Source of the DNA: Argopecten irradians
Lineage: Eukaryota; Mollusca; Bivalvia; Pectinida; Pectinidae
DNA length: 64,000 bases
NCBI RefSeq assembly: GCF_041381155.1
Contig: NC_091142.1
Span: 40,411,604-40,475,603, forward strand
Direction of reading: 5' to 3'
Shown: piece after piece, positions 57,850 through 64,000 of the stretch
Layout: every line of letters starts with the position of its first letter
How positions within the stretch are numbered: the stretch's first letter is position 1
Notes under the pieces: model-generated
The model's database searches: none
What the model was told of the DNA's origin: nothing
The model's input: only the letters and a program-made list of their open reading frames with translations
Program-made: the position numbers and the translations under genes

Positions 57850-58690
57850 TACACTACTAAACTCCACGCGAGACGCCTATAATCGGGAAAAAAAATTCTC
57901 AACAAATACTTGTCCTATCGAGCCAAAAGAAACGCAAATATAAAGCTTAATAAATTTCACGATGTCCGTTCCTTATTTTAAGAACGGAAGATTTAGAAGA
58001 AATGTCTTAAATTTTCATTTAATTTTTTTTTAAATCACAAAGTCCTTTCCTTGTTTTAAGAACCAAGGATTTATAAGTGAGAAGGATTCGTGACTGTCTC
58101 TTTACACTATTAAACACCACGCGAGACGCCTATGAACTGGGAATAAAAACCGTTTTTCTCAACAAATACTTATCTTATCGAGACAAATGAAACACCAATG
58201 CAAAGTTTATTAAATTTCACAACGTTTATTACTTGCTTTAAGGACGGAAGATTTAGGAGATGTGTCTTAAATTTTCGGTAAAAAATACGGCAGCTCATGA
58301 AATGATGGCCCCGTTTCAGAAAGTAAGACGGTAACCCTCGCACCCTACATCAAAGGCTGCGCCGGTGGATATCAAAGGAAAATCAGTCGTCGCCCAAAAT
58401 GCAACGTCAAGGTCAGTGCACAAACACAATAGCTCCTGCATTGTACTTCCCCAAAACCCAGTGTGACTTATCCTTCTCATATACGTCCTTGTAAGAACGG
58501 AAGATTTATAAGAAATGTCTTAAATTTGCATTAAAAAATACGACAGCTTATAAAATGACGACCCGCTTCAGAGAGTCAGTTACGCCGGCGAATATCAAAG
58601 GAAAATCCAATCGATCGCCAAACGTCACGCTCAGTGCAACAAACACACCAACAAGCCTCAGAGCGACAGGTAATCAGATACTAGTGTATT
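57850..58690. repeat. Diverged large tandem units
   Basis: Three diverged units share 'cgcgagacgcctat' (57868, 58120), 'ctcaacaaatact', 'aagaacggaagattta' (57978, 58492), 'atgtcttaaatttt' and 'atatcaaaggaaaat' (58368, 58594). Spacing is about 250 bp for the first pair and irregular after that. Origin unknown. Confidence 0.6.
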
Positions 58691-59945
58691 CGTCCCAAAA
58701 ACCAAAATGACAAATTTTTTCTCATCATTATAAATCATTTATGATAACGCTTCTCAACATTTGAGTCATGGTAAAACTTACTGCTGTTGATACATAGAGT
58801 CATTACAGTATGGATATCTTAAAATCGACAGACATTAACATTACGGTCCATAGGGAATCAAGATAAAACAATTACACATTGGCATTGACTTCTCTAAAAC
58901 AAAAGAACCAAGCCCATCCTTTCAATAAAATTCTGAGGTCTTAACTATTACTATAGCGTATTCGTTATACATAACTATATGCCGAACAATACCTTCTAGG
59001 ACAATGCTCAAGAATCTCATGAAAAGTCAAAATCATGAGAAACACATGACGGTCCATTGAGCCTTAAACGGACCGATCTGACTAAATGGCATAATCCAAC
59101 ACGGTCAAAGAACAAGATACAGTTTGTGAGAAAACAAAAATCCTTTTCATTTGACTAGCAATTTAGTATTCAACCATTGAATGTTATGGTCTATAGAGAC
59201 TAGACGAACAGAAGTTTCTAGTTTCTGATTAAAACGAAATATGTAACGTTAACGTTACTCGTACCCGGTAATATCAATATTTTTCGGCCGGTAAACTGAT
59301 GGATCCAAGTGCGTTTCGGGTGCGATTAAATATGCTTCGACGTTTGACGGCAGTCGTAAAAATGATCGCAGTCGGGTATATATTCCCTTGTAAAAAATAC
59401 GAAAATTTCGAGGCCTAACCTCCAAATAATTGCAACAGAATTTGTTTAATGTTTTTTGGGTTGGAGGATCTTAGTATTTTACCATGAAAAAAGTCGCCAA
59501 CAATCATATGTTCAGTCAATCCTAGAAATAAAGAAGGATGAAAACGGCTTAAAACCTTTTGAAACTAGCTAGCATTACCGTTTTTGTTCTTTTTAGATGC
59601 AAACATTTATAAAATCTTACCCTGAACAATATCATATATGTTTTATGTCTTAAAGGATTATACTTTTTTTTGATATTAATGCATGATCGATAATACATTA
59701 GCTAGAAAAAAACTAAATATTGACCTGTCAAGTTGTTTAATCGTGCCAATTTGAAGTGTTTTTGTACTTAGTTTTTTGGCAAAACATTCATTTTGGTACA
59801 TGTAGCTAATATTTCAGAAAATGAAAAAAGCAAATGCCTCCAAATATGTTATATCCTTTTTTCGTATATTTCGTACTTGTTATTTTGATCATTTGTTGTA
59901 AAAACGTTATAAATATGCACATCTTACATTAATAAGTCTTTAATA
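58691..59945. other. AT-rich spacer
   Basis: No gene or repeat recognised. It ends at the 5'-truncated start of a LINE. Confidence 0.5.
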
Positions 59946-59949
59946 TATT

Positions 59950-61602
59950 AAAGGAAGCTAGAGTAGTTACAATACATAAAGGCAAAGAAAAGGAAAATTC
60001 AAATAATTATAGACCAATTTCAATTTTACCAACTCTTTCAAAAAATATTTGAAAAACATGTAACTAAGCATCTTTACAAATATCTGACCAAATATAACAT
60101 ACTGCATAGCTCTCAGTCAGGCTTTCGATCTCAGCACTCGTGTCAAACAGCTCTCATTAATCTGCTGGACATTTGGCTTAAAGGTATAAACAACAGTCAA
60201 ATGATAGGAACGCTTTTTATAGATCTACAAAAAGCTTTTGACCTTGTTGATCACAAAATACTTCTTTATAAACTTAAACTTTTAACTGTATCAATGTCAA
60301 GTCTGCAGTGGTTTACATCTTATCTATCTGGCAGATTTCATTCTATACAATCAAATGGTATGTCATCCTCTCCTAAATTGATAAAAAACAGGTGTACCTC
60401 AGGGTTCAATTCTTGGTCCACTAATGTTTCTTATATATATTAATGATTTACCAATGTATGTAAAACAATGTAATGTTGATATGTATGCTGATGATACGAC
60501 TATACACACAAAAGGCAGTACATTACCTGAAATTGAACAAAGCCTTCAAGAAGATATTCAAAACATTTTTAGGTGGTGCCAATTTAATAATATGAACATA
60601 AATTTACAAAAAACAAATAGCATGCTTATTGGGAGTAAGAGGAAAATAGCAGGAATGGACATATCAATCATTCAAATTGTCAGAAAGTCTTAGGTATTTA
60701 CATAGATAAATCTTTAAACTGGTCAGAACAAGTTAAAAAGGTAGCATCTAAGCTCTCAATAGCAATTGCTTTACTTCGAAAAATGAAAAGCTATCTACCA
60801 AGAGAAGCTAGGAAAATTTACTACAATTCCTACATTTTACCAGTTTTAGATTATGCGGCTATAGTCTGGGGTAATGGTTTGACAAAACAACAAATAAATC
60901 ATATTACAAAACTACAAAAGAAAGCTCTTAGAATAATGCTAGATAAACCAATACTATCTGACAGTTTATCCCTTTTTAAAGAAGCTAAAGTACTCCCTTT
61001 TGAACTCAGAATAAAATATCATACTGCAATTTTGGTTTATAAAGCACTGCATAATATGACACCGGATTATATATGTACTTTAAATTGAAACTTGTCAAAA
61101 TTCTTGCTTGTACAAACTCAGATCAGCTACAGAAAATAAACTCCTTTTACCAAAGTTACAATCAGAGACAATGAGAAAGTCCTTCAGCAACTCTGGGGTT
61201 GTATCTTAGAATAATATTCCACTTGATATAACAGACTCCACATCTCTTGTAACTTTTAGGCAAAAGTTAAGAAATTATTTACTATCAAACTTGATAAATC
61301 TAAATGCATTATTAACTTACATTGTGCTTAATATCTGTTACATATATATCAAAACAGTTCCTATCATTTGGTTTAAGGAATGTACTATACAGTATATATG
61401 AAACAGTAATGTATGTGTTTCATTTCACTTGTATTTTTCCATTGTATTGTATATAGATTGTTATCATATGCATGTGATGTATATTTTGATGAATTATGTC
61501 AATTTTGTTTGTGTTTATATAATGAGGGCCATATGGAAGATTAGCTCCATGCTAAATATGCCACCCTCAATAAATAAAGTATTATTATTATTATTATTAT
61601 AA
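59950..61602 (+). mobile_element. 5'-truncated CR1/L2-like LINE with ATT tail, decayed
   Basis: RT coding begins mid-domain (EARVVTIHKGKEKENSNNYR) and runs through post-RT sequence. The 3'UTR ends in an ATT-repeat tail at about 61580-61601, typical of CR1/L2-like elements. At least three frameshifts (about 60045, 60390 and 60670) make it non-functional. A different family from the minus-strand LINE at 21.3 kb. Confidence 0.85.
60201..61088 (+). pseudogene. Reverse transcriptase of the plus-strand LINE
   Basis: Three consecutive frames: GTLFIDLQKAFDLVDHKILL (RT motif A), then after a 1-nt frameshift in an A-run the GVPQGSILGPL motif and MYADDTTIH (catalytic YADD intact), then YYNSYILPVLDYAAIVWGNG in the post-RT region. 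Shifts lie near 60390 and 60670. Confidence 0.85.
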
Positions 61603-62592
61603 CAAGCTAACCGATACTTACATTATATATATCATTGGCTTCTTAGATAAAAATCTGTGTTTTCGTTTAAATATCACATACAGAGAGTGTATATAACAAT
61701 AATGATAATAAAAAGCCAACCAAATTTTATGACATATATGTATAATTCATTTTTCACAAAAATAATACGGGCAGCCACTTGAAACGTCATGATATACACG
61801 TGCATATCAAAAGGTCTCCAATACTTTTAAATGACATACGTATCATTTTACTAGTAAACGTTTCTGTCATAATTTGCGTGCCCCTGTGTTTTGGCTGAGG
61901 TGACCAAAATTGCATTTTACGGTCTCGGAATAGCAGTTGAGACTGCTTGTTTTACACATGTTCATAGAAATTTAACTGTCGAAAACGGATATATCTAGAT
62001 TTAATATCCAATGAAAAGTTACATAATATAAGACCACGATCGAGAGCATCGTGGGTAGCGATAGGCCAAGGACGTCTCCTTGCAGGCGGTATATGGGATT
62101 TGCAAATTAATTAGTCTTGATGAAATAAATGATTATTCTAATTACTGGTTTATGTAAATATTGAATGTACTTGCAATATTTCCGACGTTGGACATTTTTA
62201 TTTTGCTATAATTAATATGAGGTGAGATGAGGAGGTTTTGCCAAGTCGTCTCGGTTTTCCCTGTCGACACCAAAATAAAACTTGTATTGTAAGACAGTGA
62301 CCGTGTATACTGTTTATCCTGCAACATTTCCATTATACATACAGAAGATGGTGTTCAAAACGAAAACAAATTGCCTATTATTTACACAATATCGCTCAAA
62401 GCGAAATGCTTCTTTGACGATCAAGAAAAGATGCATTCACTAAACGGAATGAGTGTGTACTCCTTTTTACTACCATGGGAAATATGTAAGCGACGTCATT
62501 CCGATGATTGTGACGTCACTGTTTGGCGGGACTGACCGCCGTTTTCATTCACTCCTACTAAAAGTGACGTCACTGGAATGTTCGAGATCAAG
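61603..62592. other. Spacer
   Basis: AT-rich, becoming GC-richer near 62490-62590, where TGACGTCA occurs twice (about 62510 and 62563), a CREB/ATF-type palindrome. No gene recognised. Confidence 0.45.
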
Positions 62593-62682
62593 TAGACTGG
62601 TTCCCTTCCTTAGTTCTCTACTCTCCGCCAGGCTGCGCTCCGCTCACTAGCAAGGGAGGTAACTGAGGCGGGAACCAGTCTA
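62593..62682. mobile_element. 90-bp MITE with 9-bp target duplication
   Basis: TAGACTGGTTCCC is inverted as GGGAACCAGTCTA. It is flanked by the exact direct repeat GAGATCAAG (62584-62592 and 62683-62691). A 9-bp duplication would fit a Mutator-like transposase in trans (inference). The GC-rich interior has no coding capacity. Confidence 0.8.
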
Positions 62683-62691
62683 GAGATCAAG

Positions 62692-63134
62692 TCATCAAAT
62701 TTAGAAATTGAATCAAACGAAAGAAATCAAACATTTATTTACTGATATCGTATCTTTTTTCATATAACAACTATTACAGGAATTTCTTATTATCCGGTAT
62801 CGAGTTCTGTGCCTGACTTATGTCGATATAAGTGCTGAAAATACATTGTTTCTTTATATTGTTCCGCTTGTTTTGTTGACTTTAAGTTCGTGAAATGATT
62901 TTAACCCGTGAAGGGTGTCAGAACGTTTGATTTCAACGGGAATAAACACAGTAGTGATAAAGACCTTTCAAGTATGACAACAGTGAGTTTTCTCCAAAAG
63001 TAAGTAAGTTACACTACATTAATATTGCTAGTGGAACACTTAAAAAGTCGTTCTGATTTCAGAACAATTGGAATTATGAAAATATCTCTTACAGTTTTTT
63101 ATTCGTTGTTGTCATAAAATTTTGCCAGTAAATA
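62692..63134. other. AT-rich spacer
   Basis: Nothing recognised. Confidence 0.5.
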
Positions 63135-64000
63135 AACAAGAGGCCCAGGAGGGCCTGTATCGCTCACCTGTTTTTTTGTTAGTAATTATCACAAGAATCT
63201 GAACAATTAGAAAAATAAGCAAAATTGACTCCCAAAATTTAATTTTGATCACAACCATGCAATGATGCTATTAATACCATACAAATATGCTATCCAATAC
63301 ATAGGTTCAAAGTAATTTATATGAAAATAGTAGCCTAATTGACCTTTTTGACCTCGCATCTATTGCCGTTTAAGGCCCCGGGGGTCAGCTCCTATCATTT
63401 GTACAATTTCAAATCCCAGAACCCAGATTAAGGATGCTACCATTGCATATATAAGTGTTCTGCCATTTCTTGAGTTGTGCAGAGAAGAAGTCGTTTTATA
63501 TGGAAAAGTAGCTACAAATTGATCCCTTTTGACCCAACCCTTCTGGCTCCAGGGGAGGGGGGGGGGGTGGGGTCAGCCCATCATTTGCGAAAATTTTGAA
63601 TCCAAAACCCATTTAAGGATGTGAAAAGCGTAAACCATGCATTATAGAGCGCAATTATCATGTTAATCTCGATGAAGTCGCGAAGAAGAAAAGAAGTCGT
63701 AGGATATATGGAGAATTGACCAGATTTTTGAATCTGTTCATGCCCACTCATGGCCATCCCGGGGGTCTGACTCCTTATTGTTTAGTTCAATGTAGAGATC
63801 CCACAGGTCAGATATATCAAGGAATGACTAACCATATGACATTAGATAGAGGAAGTTATAGATCCAGATGCTGTAGATTGCAGAGAAGAAAGAGAGTCTT
63901 ATGTGGTTGAAAGTAAGCCAATATGAGATATCCCTTGTTGACCCCGCCCTCTCATGCCCCCCCGGGGTCCAGCCCTATCAATTTGCACAATTTTGAAACC
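63135..64000 (+). mobile_element. Start of another bivalve HINE-like element, cut by the window end
   Basis: Begins CAAGAGGCCCAGGAGGGCCT (hairpin GGCCC-AGGA-GGGCC), then GTATCGCTCACCTG, as at copy 2's left end. The body differs: about four diverged units of roughly 190-200 bp with 'ttgaccc.gcc', 'ccgggggtcag', 'cctatcatttg' and 'attttgaa'. The right end is outside the window. Confidence 0.65.

Overview
This is eukaryotic, AT-rich genomic DNA with spliced genes, long introns and many transposable elements and minisatellites. The best fit is a bivalve mollusc. The main reason is the repeated 'CAAGAGGCC..., hairpin, GTATCGCTCACCTG' element ends and the ACGG/CCGT-microsatellite elements, which I know as typical of bivalve genomes. 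Species is not determined.

Three protein-coding loci can be read. (1) A short BH3-only-like apoptosis gene lies on the + strand at 13021-13242, with a likely 3'UTR intron and a polyA signal at 14849. (2) The 5' part of PELO (Pelota/Dom34, ribosome rescue) lies on the + strand, with exons at 25272-25312, 29756-29848, 30120-30270 and 30581-30671. These join in phase and encode the N-terminal domain. (3) A complete nine-exon GUCD1 gene lies on the - strand, start codon 56123-56121 and stop codon 42116-42114. It predicts 238 aa, and every intron has GT/AG ends and a consistent phase.

The most unusual structure is at about 30633-36265. Roughly 77 tandem copies of a 73-bp unit are built from the 3' end of PELO exon 4, its splice donor and the first bases of the next intron. 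The last copy loses the donor, and I find no further PELO exons in the window. The gene is therefore either split across a very long intron or truncated here.

Layout: 1-13 kb is mostly unassigned AT-rich DNA with one ACGG-type element (8.1-9.1 kb). 13-15 kb holds the BH3 gene. 15-21 kb has a 119-bp array, a MITE, a 49-bp array and a decayed DIRS-like fragment. 21.3-24.0 kb is a decayed CR1-like LINE (-). 25.3-36.3 kb is PELO, whose intron 1 carries a SINE nested in a LINE tail, a 9-copy 158-bp element and a 31-bp array. 36.3-42 kb has an ACGG element, a 17-bp array of TATA-like motifs and a G-rich array. 42.1-56.1 kb is GUCD1, whose 8-kb intron 7 contains an inverted copy of the 158-bp element with about 42 units. 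57-64 kb has a second MITE copy, a diverged repeat block, a second decayed LINE (+) ending in an ATT tail, a 90-bp MITE with a 9-bp target duplication, and the start of another bivalve element running off the window.

Most long open frames in the window are by-products of tandem arrays, not genes.
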